Virus record (IMG/VR): IMGVR_UViG_3300032333_000199 | Coordinates: 1 to 41,082 of that record | Source: a virus | Direction: 5' to 3' (one strand) | Length of the DNA stretch: 41,082 nucleotides | Shown here: positions 16,450 through 23,979 of the stretch, piece after piece | How the letters are laid out: every line of letters starts with the position of its first letter | Numbering within the stretch: position 1 is the stretch's first letter | Notes under the pieces: model-generated | What the model was told of the DNA's origin: nothing | The model's database searches: none | What the model saw: only the letters and a program-made list of their open reading frames with translations | Made by a program: the position numbers and the translations under genes

Positions 16450-16563
16450 CTAACTCCACTTAATATATAAAACTAACGCGACGACCATAATGATCAGCGC
16501 CGCATTTGATATAATCAAATACGCAAAAAGCCGATCACACTCGCGAAACTGGGGAGCTTTCAT
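16450..16563 (-). CDS. 37-aa single-TM membrane protein
   Basis: This small ORF begins MKAPQFRECDRLFAYL and continues with the hydrophobic stretch IISNAALIIMVVALVLYI before ending KWS. It is one clear TM helix with a short charged N-terminus. The start is backed by a near-perfect site, AAAGGAGTTTCCAG-ATG. It overlaps the end of the 69-aa coiled-coil gene by 29 bp and lies 24 bp before the membrane coiled-coil gene. Such short membrane proteins in early operons often alter host envelope or superinfection functions, but none can be named here. Confidence 0.65.
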   Translation of the reverse strand: MKAPQFRECDRLFAYLIISNAALIIMVVALVLYIKWS

Positions 16564-16744
16564 CTGGAAACTCCTTTATAAATTCCGCCCACTGCGTGAC
16601 TGCGATAGAGCTAACTTGCTGATCAGAAACCGCGGGATCAACTAACAAAACTAGAGCTTTAAGTTTTGAAATTTTTCTGTTAGTTAATTCAAGTTCGTCC
16701 CGAAGTTTAGTTATTAAATGCTGCTGTCGTTCTAGTTCACTCAT
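16535..16744 (-). CDS. Small coiled-coil hypothetical protein
   Basis: This 69-aa protein has an N-terminal coiled coil (residues ~2-33, ELERQQHLITKLRDELEL...) and then a shorter polar tail (VTQWAEFIKEFPDESS). It overlaps the end of the DUF2800 gene by 8 bp and the start of the 37-aa membrane gene by 29 bp. Nothing identifies a family. It could be a regulator or partner of the neighbouring nuclease-like protein. Confidence 0.65.
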   Translation of the reverse strand: MSELERQQHLITKLRDELELTNRKISKLKALVLLVDPAVSDQQVSSIAVTQWAEFIKEFPDESSPVSRV

Positions 16745-17924
16745 TTTCGCCCACTTCTATTTTTGTAAAGTCCGCGCTCGGGTCAAGCTTGACCGCTGGA
16801 CGGTTATCAGATTCCGGGACCAAACTATAACCCGAAGACACTGACGACATCATCTCGCGTAGACCTTGGCCTATCTGTTTGCTGCAAAGTTTTTCCATCT
16901 GGGCCGGCGTTTTTAATTTTGGCTCGGCGTAGAATTCGGACTTTTCTTTTTTCGTAGCGTCCGCCATGTACTTCACGATTTCTTCTTCAGGTTTATTCCA
17001 GACTCTAGTCGCGCGCTTTGATACCATTTTAAAACCGGGCGGCGTGCGCCCGTGGACGGCTTCAGCATAGGCAAATTCACGAACTTTTTTCGCCCAAGCT
17101 TCGATCGTGTCTAAAAAAGCCAAAGCTTGGCCGAGTTTTTCCGGATCGTATCCGCCCTTTTCAATTGGCTGAAATTCCATTTTCGCAAGCGTTAAGGCTT
17201 TTTGTTTTATGGCTGGACACTTCGTTGCGGCCGCGGGACAAAAGCGGCAGTGCTTACCCGGCACTAACGGGGCATCTGCTTTTTCAGTTGCGGCCGCATC
17301 GAAAGCCAAATCTGCTGCAAAATCTAAAATTTCATAAGACTGAAAGCTCCAATGCTTTGGCGCCCCGTCCCCGCATCTCGGTTGAACAATAATCAATTCG
17401 ACTTCACTGCACGGGAAGTTCGTAGAAATTAAAGCCCCTAGGCCATAATATTGCAGTTGTAAATTTGATTCGACCTCAACGTCGATCCCTGCGCCATGTT
17501 TGTAATCTATTACATAAAGTTTTTTATGGTTTGCATCGTAGATAACCGCATCCGCCGTGCCGTAAAGACCGCGGTAAACGGAACTTAAATCAAAACGGTG
17601 CTCAATTAAAACGTGTTCTTTTTTCGCTTTGGATTTTTTTGCCAAAGCTTTCACGTAATCGACGTAGAAATCGACGGCCCCCATCATGTCGTCAGCCGTT
17701 GGCTCTGTGAATTTTCCCGAAGCTGGCTTACGCCCAAAAAAATAGTGATCTAGTTTTTCAGAAGCGATCGCGTGCGCAAGTGTACCTTCAGCGGCGTAGG
17801 CGCTTTCAGTATTCGGGCAGCCTTCGGACATTTTCACAGATCCCGGGCAGCCCCCGTGCGTCGTCGACCAACGCGAGTAAGACGACGCGCCTATTTTAGA
17901 GTGAACGCTTAAAGTTAAGTTCAT
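16737..17924 (-). CDS. DUF2800 protein, Cas4/RecB-like PD-(D/E)XK nuclease
   Basis: This 395-aa protein matches the DUF2800 pattern: SRWSTTHGGCPGSVKM near the N-terminus, EGTLAHAIASEKL with the conserved His, GLYGTADAVIYD, and VIDYKHGAG (nuclease D and DYK motif). It then carries QLQYYGLGAL and the cysteine cluster CRFCPAAATKCP. With the N-terminal Cys this could hold an Fe-S cluster, as in AddB/Cas4 nucleases. It should process DNA ends during recombination or replication with the DUF2815 ssDNA-binding protein. No clear Shine-Dalgarno site precedes the ATG, and it follows the next gene upstream by six bases. Confidence 0.88.
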   Translation of the reverse strand: MNLTLSVHSKIGASSYSRWSTTHGGCPGSVKMSEGCPNTESAYAAEGTLAHAIASEKLDHYFFGRKPASGKFTEPTADDMMGAVDFYVDYVKALAKKSKAKKEHVLIEHRFDLSSVYRGLYGTADAVIYDANHKKLYVIDYKHGAGIDVEVESNLQLQYYGLGALISTNFPCSEVELIIVQPRCGDGAPKHWSFQSYEILDFAADLAFDAAATEKADAPLVPGKHCRFCPAAATKCPAIKQKALTLAKMEFQPIEKGGYDPEKLGQALAFLDTIEAWAKKVREFAYAEAVHGRTPPGFKMVSKRATRVWNKPEEEIVKYMADATKKEKSEFYAEPKLKTPAQMEKLCSKQIGQGLREMMSSVSSGYSLVPESDNRPAVKLDPSADFTKIEVGENE

Positions 17925-17930
17925 AAAAAT

Positions 17931-18470
17931 TTATTGGAACATTGATTCCGAAGACTGGGCGCTGCACGCAGCGTTACACATATCGACGAATTCTTTGTAA
18001 GATTCCGGTTTAATTTCAGAAATTCTTTGAATTTTAAAATGAGATAAAATTTCGCGGGCTTTGTTAAGGCCTACCGCGACGTTTACTTGCTGTAAAGCTT
18101 GGTGCACGGCTTCTTTAGATGCGACGACAACGGCCGGAGCTTCTGGCTTTGGCGATCGAAGTACATCACCTGGCTGTTTTTGTCCTGATAAATCAGAATC
18201 GGCACTAACTTCACTGGCCTGCTCCTTGGTTTTGCGGGTTCTAGTTTTTTTCGGCTCCTTAGCTGGCGCCAAAGTTTCCGCCGCTTTAAGCGTAAACTCT
18301 TCAGAATTTTCGTCGATTTCCTGGCTTCCTGCGTCCGTTAAAACTTTGTCGATCGCATCGGGCGGAAGAGCTTTAGAATTTAAAAGCGCGCCCGTCATAA
18401 AAGATTTCATTTGATCGAAGATTTCAAAGACAGTTTCGCCCGTTAACGTTACCGTTATTTTATTTTGCAT
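17931..18470 (-). CDS. Hypothetical protein with disordered middle, early operon
   Basis: This 179-aa protein has an N-terminal domain (residues ~1-65; TVTLTGETVFEIFDQMKSF), a Lys/Pro/Ala-rich linker (KEPKKTRTRKTKEQ), and a C-terminal helical domain with VHQALQQVNVAVGLNKAREIL. The C-terminal part resembles a helical DNA- or protein-binding segment seen in phage proteins annotated beside DUF2800. The start at 18470 has AGGGGAAAAT just upstream; the in-frame ATG at 18494 lacks such support. Function unknown; it may work with the DUF2800 nuclease. Confidence 0.75.
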   Translation of the reverse strand: MQNKITVTLTGETVFEIFDQMKSFMTGALLNSKALPPDAIDKVLTDAGSQEIDENSEEFTLKAAETLAPAKEPKKTRTRKTKEQASEVSADSDLSGQKQPGDVLRSPKPEAPAVVVASKEAVHQALQQVNVAVGLNKAREILSHFKIQRISEIKPESYKEFVDMCNAACSAQSSESMFQ

Positions 18471-18554
18471 ATTTTCCCCTGAGTTATAATTCACTTTTGT
18501 GAAGTTTTGTTCTTAATCAAAAACTAGTACGAAGTTCAGGGGCCTTGCAAGAAA

Positions 18555-19919
18555 TTAATCAAAGATTTGAGTTAGCTGTTCAGTTTTTCTTTTTAAAATG
18601 TAGCCTATTTTTGTGTCAATAGTTCCATCAAGTAAGACAAATCGCACACTTACAGGTTGTTCTTGGCCGATCCGATGCACACGCATGATCGCTTGCGCGT
18701 TGTTTCCTGGGACCCAGTCTTGTTCTACAAACACAACGTGATGAGCTTTTGTCAAAGTGATGGCCGTGCCGGCTGCGTGAATGTTACCGATAAACACGCG
18801 GCACTTTGGATTATTTTGAAATCGATCAATATTTTTCTGACGTTTTTCCGGATCCGTTCCGCCATAAATAACAACGGCGCCAAAATCCCGAAGCCCTAGT
18901 CGCATGTTTTCGATCACGTCTCTGTGGATCGCAAAGATCACGATTTTATCGTAGGCCTTTGATTCAAGTTCGCCGCGGATAAGTTCCACTGCGGGATCAA
19001 CTTTTTGAAGTCCAACGTAACGGCGAAGCGTTGACACTGACTGCGCGATTGATTCGATCGCGTTGATTTTGTTGTCGTTACCTTGACTCATGTTTGTGAA
19101 CACGTCTTCAAGTAATTTTTGCTGCCGATTTATTTCGGCGGTCAATTCTTTGCGCCGGTCTGTTGGCATAAAAAACTGTGTGAATGACGGCAAAATTTCA
19201 AAATCTACAAGCCCGGGCTCGACGTTAACGTGATGAAAACTAATCGGCGGAAGTTCTTTCATAACATCCTTTTTTAAACGGCGGAGCATAATTTTAGCGA
19301 GCATCGATCGAAGTTCTGGGAATTTTTCCGGACGATTTGCCACGATTTTTAGCCCGTAGGTCGTTGGCCGCAGGATGCAGAACTCCCTTATAAAAGCATC
19401 ATAAGTCATTTTGGTCACGCCAAAAACGTAAAGCATGATCCAAAGTTCACCGGCGTGATTCGGGGCGGGCGTTCCCGTTAAAAGCCAACATTTTTTAGTT
19501 GACCTGACAAGGCCCGAAGATCCCAAGACTGCCTTTGATCTTAAAGCGTCGTGGGATTTTAAAAAATGCGCTTCGTCCACGATTAAAACGTCCCAAGTAA
19601 TTTGGTTTAGTTCGCGAAAGTTTCGAGTGGAATAATCGAACGAACAGATCACGACCCCCGGGCTTTGTGGTTTATCAGTAAGGCTCGTCATAATTTCAAT
19701 GTGATTTTTTTGTTCAGACCACAATTCTATTTCGCGCAGCCAATTAATTCTTGCTACACTGGGACAGATAATCAAAACTTTTTTAGCAAGGACGCTGCCT
19801 AGGCCAAGGATGGCCTGTCTTGTTTTCCCAAGCCCCATTTCATCAGCTAACAATTTTCCAAAACCGGGGCCGGCTAAAAATTTCGCGCCGGCGGTTTGAT
19901 ATTCGAAGGGCTTATCCAC
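18555..19919 (-). CDS. SNF2-type DEAH helicase/ATPase
   Basis: This 454-aa SF2 motor of the SNF2 class has motif I ADEMGLGKTRQA (G29-T33), motif II VDEAHFLKS (115-118) and motif III LTGTPAPN (147-154). The C-terminal lobe has VVIYGGTDPEKR, FIGNIHAAGTAITL and QAIMRVHRIGQ, the arginine-finger motif VI. It should translocate on double-stranded DNA and remodel bound proteins or forks. Phages of this type encode it within the replication module. The GTG start overlaps the stop of the previous gene. The length is typical of phage SNF2 proteins. Confidence 0.93.
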   Translation of the reverse strand: MDKPFEYQTAGAKFLAGPGFGKLLADEMGLGKTRQAILGLGSVLAKKVLIICPSVARINWLREIELWSEQKNHIEIMTSLTDKPQSPGVVICSFDYSTRNFRELNQITWDVLIVDEAHFLKSHDALRSKAVLGSSGLVRSTKKCWLLTGTPAPNHAGELWIMLYVFGVTKMTYDAFIREFCILRPTTYGLKIVANRPEKFPELRSMLAKIMLRRLKKDVMKELPPISFHHVNVEPGLVDFEILPSFTQFFMPTDRRKELTAEINRQQKLLEDVFTNMSQGNDNKINAIESIAQSVSTLRRYVGLQKVDPAVELIRGELESKAYDKIVIFAIHRDVIENMRLGLRDFGAVVIYGGTDPEKRQKNIDRFQNNPKCRVFIGNIHAAGTAITLTKAHHVVFVEQDWVPGNNAQAIMRVHRIGQEQPVSVRFVLLDGTIDTKIGYILKRKTEQLTQIFD

Positions 19920-20215
19920 TATCGATCGCAGTTTTCAAAATAAAGCAGATGTTTGCCGTCGTGAAAAAATTTTTTACGAACAACAGTAATTTCGTGCATT
20001 CCCGCGCACCCGGCGTTTAATTTTTTATAACAGTATTTGACGGCGTCATCTTTAGACTTAAATTTTCGGGCCCTGTAAAGCCCGGGCGATAGGTGCCGCG
20101 AATTTTTAAACGAAACCCGTTCCGCCGAATACCAATTGGTAGGATTTTCGCCAAAAAGAAACGGCTTTTTTTCTTTACGTTTTATAACCCATGCGTAAAA
20201 ATGGCCGGCTTTCAT
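19919..20215 (-). CDS. Hypothetical basic protein
   Basis: This 98-aa protein is rich in K, R and aromatic residues (YAWVIKRKEKKPFLFG, RARKFKSKDDAVKYCYKKL). The pattern of two beta-like segments around a Lys-rich helix could bind nucleic acid. It overlaps its upstream neighbour by four bases (ATGA) and its stop overlaps the SNF2 start, so it is translated together with them. I do not recognise a family. Confidence 0.7.
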   Translation of the reverse strand: MKAGHFYAWVIKRKEKKPFLFGENPTNWYSAERVSFKNSRHLSPGLYRARKFKSKDDAVKYCYKKLNAGCAGMHEITVVRKKFFHDGKHLLYFENCDR

Positions 20216-20859
20216 TTCAACTTCCCGTGTATAAATTTAATCATCGCTTCACTGATTTCTTTTTGATCCCGCCAAGGTTTGCCGGCCCAGTAACGTATTA
20301 AGTTGCCGTACAAATTAGGGTGCCAGTCGCGGAGTCGTTTCAACCACTCATCCCCATAAATCGAACAAAGGCAGACATTTTGATTCTGTTCATCGTCCGG
20401 ATTTATTTTTGTGGCCCAGATTAAATGCGCGGTCATCATAGGCTTAGCAAGAAGCCTGATCCAAAGGGGCGCCGGATAGCGCGCGGCTTTGTAAAGCGCA
20501 AACCTAACGTGCGGAAGCAAAACGTCTTTGTTTATCGTCCACGACTCGGCGTAAGCTATTAAAGTTTGTATCGCAAAAAGATAAAATCCCCGACTCCCGC
20601 CGCCGGCCGCCCAGCAAATCAATTGATCTCGACTCGTCTCTTTTGGGTCGTTCCATTTTTTCTGTTCAGGATGACGAACTAGGTAGGGCCATTTTTTAAC
20701 GTCGGTTTCTACTAAAAACTTTGATAATAAATCCCAGTCTTGAATCGACCCGCACATCGCCATTATTCCGGTTCTAGATGCCGAATCCCCGCCGTCCATC
20801 TGTTCAGGGTGGTCAAGGTTATGCTGCACTATGATCCCGAATTCGTCGCGTTTAATCAC
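20212..20859 (-). CDS. Hypothetical protein, early operon
   Basis: This 215-aa protein has many Trp and aromatic residues and is predicted helical. It opens MIKRDEFGIIVQHNLDHPEQ, with a GGDSASRTG motif at residues ~23-31 that recurs in phage proteins but has no role I can name. Later segments include DQLICWAAGGGSRG and LLPHVRFALYKAARYP. The GTG start is the one overlapping the previous stop (GTGA). It lies in the early cluster upstream of the SNF2 gene. Confidence 0.75.
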   Translation of the reverse strand: MIKRDEFGIIVQHNLDHPEQMDGGDSASRTGIMAMCGSIQDWDLLSKFLVETDVKKWPYLVRHPEQKKWNDPKETSRDQLICWAAGGGSRGFYLFAIQTLIAYAESWTINKDVLLPHVRFALYKAARYPAPLWIRLLAKPMMTAHLIWATKINPDDEQNQNVCLCSIYGDEWLKRLRDWHPNLYGNLIRYWAGKPWRDQKEISEAMIKFIHGKLK

Positions 20860-21209
20860 GTAGTCACGTCCGCGATCGCAGTCAGTTCGCCAAAGTTTTC
20901 TTTTATTTTGTCTTCACAAAATTTAAGATTTCGGCGGGCTCGCATCAGTTTGATTTCGGCGTCGGTTACTTCTGTTTTTTGGCTTTTAACGACGATCGTA
21001 AAGTAATGCCGGACAGTTTCTTTGTCTATAGGCTTAAAACTGTAATCGTCGACGTCAAGGTCTTCGATGTCGATGTCATCGACATCCCCGCGCAAGTTAA
21101 CGCAAAGAAGGGATACTTCTTCGGGCGTTCGCTGCAATTCAATCCCGACGTATCGATTCGGATACTTTTTTGTTTTTTCCACTGCTTCGATATATTTTGC
21201 TTTTTTCAT
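20856..21209 (-). CDS. Hypothetical protein, first gene of the replication cluster
   Basis: This 117-aa protein has an N-terminal basic helix (KYIEAVEKTKKYPN), an acidic middle (DVDDIDIEDLDVDDYSF) and a helical C-terminal part with LMRARRNLKFCEDKIKEN. AAAGGCTAAA precedes the ATG. It is the first gene after a 279-bp non-coding stretch that holds a palindrome and a candidate promoter, so it may open a separately regulated operon. Function unknown. Confidence 0.7.
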   Translation of the reverse strand: MKKAKYIEAVEKTKKYPNRYVGIELQRTPEEVSLLCVNLRGDVDDIDIEDLDVDDYSFKPIDKETVRHYFTIVVKSQKTEVTDAEIKLMRARRNLKFCEDKIKENFGELTAIADVTT

Positions 21210-21442
21210 TTTAGCCTTTCATAAAAAAGATATATTCGGCCCGGCATTGCGTGGGATGTCCCTAGCAGACAGTAAGCCCTTAAGCGGGGCCCACCACGTT
21301 TTTTATGATCACGTCGTCGGGATTTACCCCTAAACACAACAGAACTCTAATACGTCGTTTGATGCCCGGGCCGATATATCAAATCAATTTGTAAACTAGA
21401 AAACGGATTGACGGAAGTCACTTTGAAAATTTTATATCGCAG

Positions 21443-21468
21443 TCGATATAACTTTAAAGTTATATCGA
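21443..21468. promoter_or_regulatory. 26-bp perfect palindrome, candidate operator
   Basis: The sequence is a perfect inverted repeat of 13 bp arms with no spacer; each arm reads TCGATATAACTTT. It is AT-rich, as for a dimeric DNA-binding protein site. An extra ATATCG lies next to it at 21434-21439. It overlaps the putative -10 of the leftward promoter, so a repressor bound here could block transcription of the genes from 21209 down. The HTH protein at 23980-24399 is a possible binder; that link is inference. Confidence 0.55.
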
Positions 21469-21488
21469 TAAACGTATAATTTCGACAA
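21459..21488 (-). promoter_or_regulatory. Candidate sigma70-type promoter
   Basis: On the minus strand it reads TTGTCG, an 18-bp spacer, then TATAAC, giving fair -35 and -10 elements. It lies just after the stop of the 59-aa gene and its -10 is inside the palindrome. The call rests on the two hexamers and location only. Confidence 0.35.
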
Positions 21489-21668
21489 TTATAGAGTGAT
21501 TTTAGGGGCTTGCACTTCGATCGCATAGCCTAACTTTTTTATGACCTTGATGTCGCGCGCAGTTAAGGTCACTTGCTTTAATAGCTCGGCGAAAATTTTG
21601 GCCTGATCGCAGATCGGGTAAATTGTTTCATTGCCATAAACTGATTTTATTTCGACTGTGATTTTCAT
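21489..21668 (-). CDS. 59-aa conserved phage protein, paralog A
   Basis: This small protein begins MKITVEIKSVYGNETIYPIC and continues with DQAKIFAELL, then LTARDIKVIKKLGYAIEV. Its ATG overlaps the stop of the upstream gene (TAATG), which supports translation. A second copy of the family is at 24898-25077, with shared KSVYG, P-x-CDQ-x-K, T-x2-D and IK-x-LG. This type of 50-60 aa protein (KSVYG...P..D.AK..A.L....T....I..IK.LG) is familiar in phage early regions and has no assigned role. Confidence 0.8.
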   Translation of the reverse strand: MKITVEIKSVYGNETIYPICDQAKIFAELLKQVTLTARDIKVIKKLGYAIEVQAPKITL

Positions 21669-21865
21669 TAGATAGTCCCTTCAAAACGATAGCGGTTCTT
21701 TTTTAAGATAACTTGAAAGCCTTCGATTTTTTTGTCGTTGTTATAAACGGCCCAGTGACCGGGCACGATTTCACTTAATCTTACATTTTTAGAAAACCAA
21801 TATTTTTGGATCATTGAAACGATGCCGGCTTGATCGCCGGCAGATGCTAATAGTTTGGTTTTCAT
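21668..21865 (-). CDS. Hypothetical protein, early operon
   Basis: This 65-aa protein contains GHWAVYNNDKKIEGFQVILKK near residue 40, a beta-hairpin-like pattern. A similar layout (helix, then strands ending KKGRYRFE-like) is found in many small phage proteins. Both ends share bases with neighbouring genes (TAATG at the 3' end, and ATGA at the start), so it is in a tight translational chain. Function unknown. Confidence 0.7.
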   Translation of the reverse strand: MKTKLLASAGDQAGIVSMIQKYWFSKNVRLSEIVPGHWAVYNNDKKIEGFQVILKKNRYRFEGTI

Positions 21866-22128
21866 TTGATCTGACTCGCTAAAAGCTCAAGGTCTGAAAT
21901 TTCAAAACCTGAAAGCATTTGTTTCAACTGCATCGCTGCGCGCGGGCCCTGGTCTTTACCTTCCCCGTTTTTAAAGTCATTAACTAATTTTTCGATCAGG
22001 TCCGCTTTTTTCTGTACATCTTGAGTCATCATTTTAATTTTTTCCTTTGCTTCGTTAAGTTGATTTTCTGTTGGTTCGATCACGTAGCCAGCTTCTAAAA
22101 GTTCATCCCATGTTTTCGGTTGTTTCAT
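21862..22128 (-). CDS. Hypothetical protein, early operon
   Basis: This 88-aa protein begins MKQPKTWDELLEAGYVIE and is predicted helical with a coiled-coil tendency (LNEAKEKIKMMTQDVQKKADLIEKL, in parts). The start at 22128 is favoured over a longer in-frame start at 22203 because AAAGGGC lies upstream and the longer form would run into the gene before it. It resembles small phage proteins beginning xxxTWDxLxxxGY, none of known role. Confidence 0.7.
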   Translation of the reverse strand: MKQPKTWDELLEAGYVIEPTENQLNEAKEKIKMMTQDVQKKADLIEKLVNDFKNGEGKDQGPRAAMQLKQMLSGFEISDLELLASQIK

Positions 22129-22129
22129 T

Positions 22130-22369
22130 TTATTGCCCTTTGCATTCGTCAGTTTGAATAATTGCGTCGTATCCCATTGCAATTGTTGTTTCGGGTACGT
22201 CATAGTTAGCTACTTTTTGGCCTAAAAACTCGTGAGTCGAAACGTATCTGATTTGAATCAACTCATTTTTAGAATTATAAGTTTTCAAGATGTCGATCAC
22301 TGTACAGATGCGCGGGCTTGCTCCCCGCGTTTTGTACATCGTGCCGATTTTAAATCGTGGTGTTTTCAT
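22130..22369 (-). CDS. Hypothetical protein, early operon
   Basis: This 79-aa beta-rich protein starts MKTPRFKIGTMYKTRG, followed by CTVIDILKTYNSKNEL and IRYVSTHEFLGQKV. The pattern of several short strands with FKIGTxY and a VxDIxKTYN-like strand is common in small phage proteins that modify or bind ligands, but no function is known. The start shares bases with the stop of the gene before it (TAATG), and GGGCGGAA lies upstream. Confidence 0.7.
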   Translation of the reverse strand: MKTPRFKIGTMYKTRGASPRICTVIDILKTYNSKNELIQIRYVSTHEFLGQKVANYDVPETTIAMGYDAIIQTDECKGQ

Positions 22370-22584
22370 TATTCCGCCCATCCGTTAGCTTTTTTCCAAG
22401 CGTCAACTGAAGTAGCACCGCTCATATTGTCTGATTTATCACTGAATCTAGTTAAATCACCGTCTTCGTAGATATATAAATTTTCGTTTCCGATTTTTAA
22501 CCATTTAACAGTTTTACCTAATGAATTAATAAATTCGCCTTGTGATTGTGTTTTAGTTTTAGTTTCTTGCTTAGTTACTTTCAT
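22369..22584 (-). CDS. Small polar hypothetical protein
   Basis: This 71-aa protein has a disordered Lys/Thr/Gln-rich N-terminus (KVTKQETKTKTQSQG) and a beta-like middle (TVKWLKIGNENLYIYEDG). It has AAGGCAGGCAAA before the ATG. It is the first gene of the block after the 277-bp non-coding stretch that follows the RuvC-like gene. No family is recognised. Confidence 0.65.
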   Translation of the reverse strand: MKVTKQETKTKTQSQGEFINSLGKTVKWLKIGNENLYIYEDGDLTRFSDKSDNMSGATSVDAWKKANGWAE

Positions 22585-22861
22585 TTTGCCTGCCTTGTTA
22601 CTTTACTTATATTGCTATTAGCGTGCCTACTGGGCCCGCGGCTGTTTTCAAGTACTTAGCAAAATCGCCATTGTAAAACTTTTAACTAGTGCACGACTGA
22701 AATTAGGATTTTTGGCGGATTAAAGTTGTGAATTCAAGGGCTTGTAAAAGATCGTCGAACTTTTGTACGAGTTACATTCCACGTTGAGACAAAATTGCGG
22801 GTTCGAAATACAAACGAACCCGCGTCCGTATTGTTTCCAAGCTTAGCAGAGTGGATACGGG
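22585..22861. other. Non-coding interval with two hairpins (277 bp)
   Basis: No gene is supported here. It holds a strong hairpin (22797-22823) just after the RuvC-like gene, and a second pairing of 22824-22831 with 22855-22862. The rest is the upstream region of the leftward block starting at 22584; I see no convincing promoter hexamers in it. Confidence 0.5.
22797..22823 (-). terminator. Stem-loop terminator candidate after the RuvC-like gene
   Basis: The arms are GCGGGTTCG and CGAACCCGC, a perfect 9-bp stem with a 9-nt loop. On the minus strand the stem is followed by AATTTTGT, a short U-rich tract, as expected for an intrinsic terminator of the leftward transcript ending the gene at 22862. 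It is not a tRNA T-arm, because the arms pair with each other over the full length. Confidence 0.5.
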
Positions 22862-23566
22862 CTACTTTCTACTTAAATTTATCATTTGGGACAAGTACTT
22901 TTTGCCGTAAACACACATCAAAGCGGCTTCTGCTCTGTCATTGTGTTTCATTAAGCGCCAAAGATCGGAAAAATTCGGGTATTCAATAGAGGCTCTCGTT
23001 AACGATTCCTTTTTAACGTGCGTTAAGTTCATCGCCGTTTTCCAGACCGCGGGTTTCACTGGCACGACTGGGATATAGTGCCCTGCTAAAACCCCGTGGA
23101 TCATTCCGCAAACGTGCCCAAACCTGAAAGTAGAGCTCAAGCCCTGTTCTGGCATGGCCCCGGGCTCTTCGAGCACTGCGAGACTGATTAAGGGGGCGTA
23201 CATATCTATTAGAGAACTTAATTTATGGACGTCGACCATTTCGAAGTATCCCTGGACGCGAGCTTGGGTCGGTTTTTGATAAGTCGGGATGTCGATCATA
23301 TCTATTATATTCATTGAATCAAGATCGACCAAACAAAGTGCGCCGGATAAGCCCGGATCCACGCCCAAAATAAGCGGACGCGGCTTTTTACTAGGCTCCG
23401 GCGTGAAATTTCTTTTAACGAGCTTTTCAACAGGATCCACAGTTTTATCCACAGCTTTTATCAATTTATACACCTTTTTTCGCGGTTTCTTTGGCCCAAA
23501 CTGCGATAAATCTAATTTTTCGCGATCGATAAATTTTGCCAAGGGATTGATATATCGAAAATTCAC
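22862..23566 (-). CDS. RuvC-like Holliday junction resolvase
   Basis: This 234-aa protein has the RuvC-type RNase H fold motifs: LILGVDPGLSGA with D70, VLEEPGAMPE with E133/E134, and HNDRAEAAL with D210 and E213 at the C-terminal helix. These are the expected metal-binding acids. The mid-region motif FGHVCGMIHGVL is typical of this family. It should resolve branched or Holliday DNA before packaging. The N-terminal ~55 residues are a basic extension not seen in bacterial RuvC. It follows the leftward control region. Confidence 0.85.
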   Translation of the reverse strand: MNFRYINPLAKFIDREKLDLSQFGPKKPRKKVYKLIKAVDKTVDPVEKLVKRNFTPEPSKKPRPLILGVDPGLSGALCLVDLDSMNIIDMIDIPTYQKPTQARVQGYFEMVDVHKLSSLIDMYAPLISLAVLEEPGAMPEQGLSSTFRFGHVCGMIHGVLAGHYIPVVPVKPAVWKTAMNLTHVKKESLTRASIEYPNFSDLWRLMKHNDRAEAALMCVYGKKYLSQMINLSRK

Positions 23567-23583
23567 GGTTTTTTCACTACATC

Positions 23584-23865
23584 CTACTGTGGTGGTTTAT
23601 GTAACCAAACTTCGTTCCCTTTTAAATCGTCCGCATAGATCAATTCAGGATTGCACCAACACGTATGAACATATTGACTCATAGCTGCGATTTCATCGTC
23701 GGTCGGGGTCTTCGTTAAGTTATTGTCCATAAGCGAACAGTGATCAAGCTTAAACGGTGTATCGATTTCGGGAACTATATCAATAAACTGATGCCGGCGG
23801 TCGCCAAAATGTGTTAAATAATTTTCGGTCAAACTCTTTTTATGCACTCTTAAAGAATAAATCAC
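23584..23865 (-). CDS. Hypothetical protein
   Basis: This 93-aa protein has acidic and aromatic residues and two cysteines in CWCNPE. The C-terminal part has VHTCWCNPELIYADD and VWLHKPPQ. No fold is recognised. The annotated start is GTG with no clear Shine-Dalgarno site; a second GTG six codons later is an alternative. The stretch upstream carries two hairpins. It lies just upstream of the RuvC-like gene. Confidence 0.6.
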   Translation of the reverse strand: MIYSLRVHKKSLTENYLTHFGDRRHQFIDIVPEIDTPFKLDHCSLMDNNLTKTPTDDEIAAMSQYVHTCWCNPELIYADDLKGNEVWLHKPPQ

Positions 23866-23903
23866 CTGATAAAACAGTCAACTTGTACAGTAAAACACGT
23901 GAA

Positions 23904-23945
23904 AAACTCTACTTTTTGGGGAGTTTTCTGCACTTTTAGTGCAGT
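23904..23945. promoter_or_regulatory. Two adjacent inverted repeats upstream of the 93-aa gene
   Basis: AAAACTC (23904-23910) pairs with GAGTTTT (23922-23928). Directly beside it, CTGCACT (23929-23935) pairs with AGTGCAG (23939-23945) over a 3-nt loop. They sit in the 114-bp gap between the regulator gene and the next leftward gene, so operator or terminator roles are both possible. No T-tract follows directly on the minus strand. Confidence 0.4.
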
Positions 23946-23979
23946 TCACAATTCATAAACCGTAAATTTATGCGCATAA

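Larger units (their letters stand above)
21210..21488 (-). promoter_or_regulatory. Intergenic control region, 279 bp
   Basis: No gene is seen here on either strand. It contains a 26-bp palindrome (21443-21468), a candidate leftward promoter (21459-21488) and GC-rich patches that can pair in the leader, such as GTGGG at about 21249 with CCCAC at about 21290. It separates two blocks of leftward genes, so it probably controls the replication operon. Confidence 0.45.

Noticed and set aside
22797-22862. Possible tRNA (GGTTCGAA-like sequence)
   Set aside because: The GGTTCGAA belongs to a 9-bp self-pairing hairpin; no acceptor stem, anticodon arm or CCA-like end can be fitted.
23289-23684. 131-codon plus-strand ORF over the RuvC-like gene
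   Set aside because: It is antisense to a gene with all catalytic residues present and has no recognisable features.
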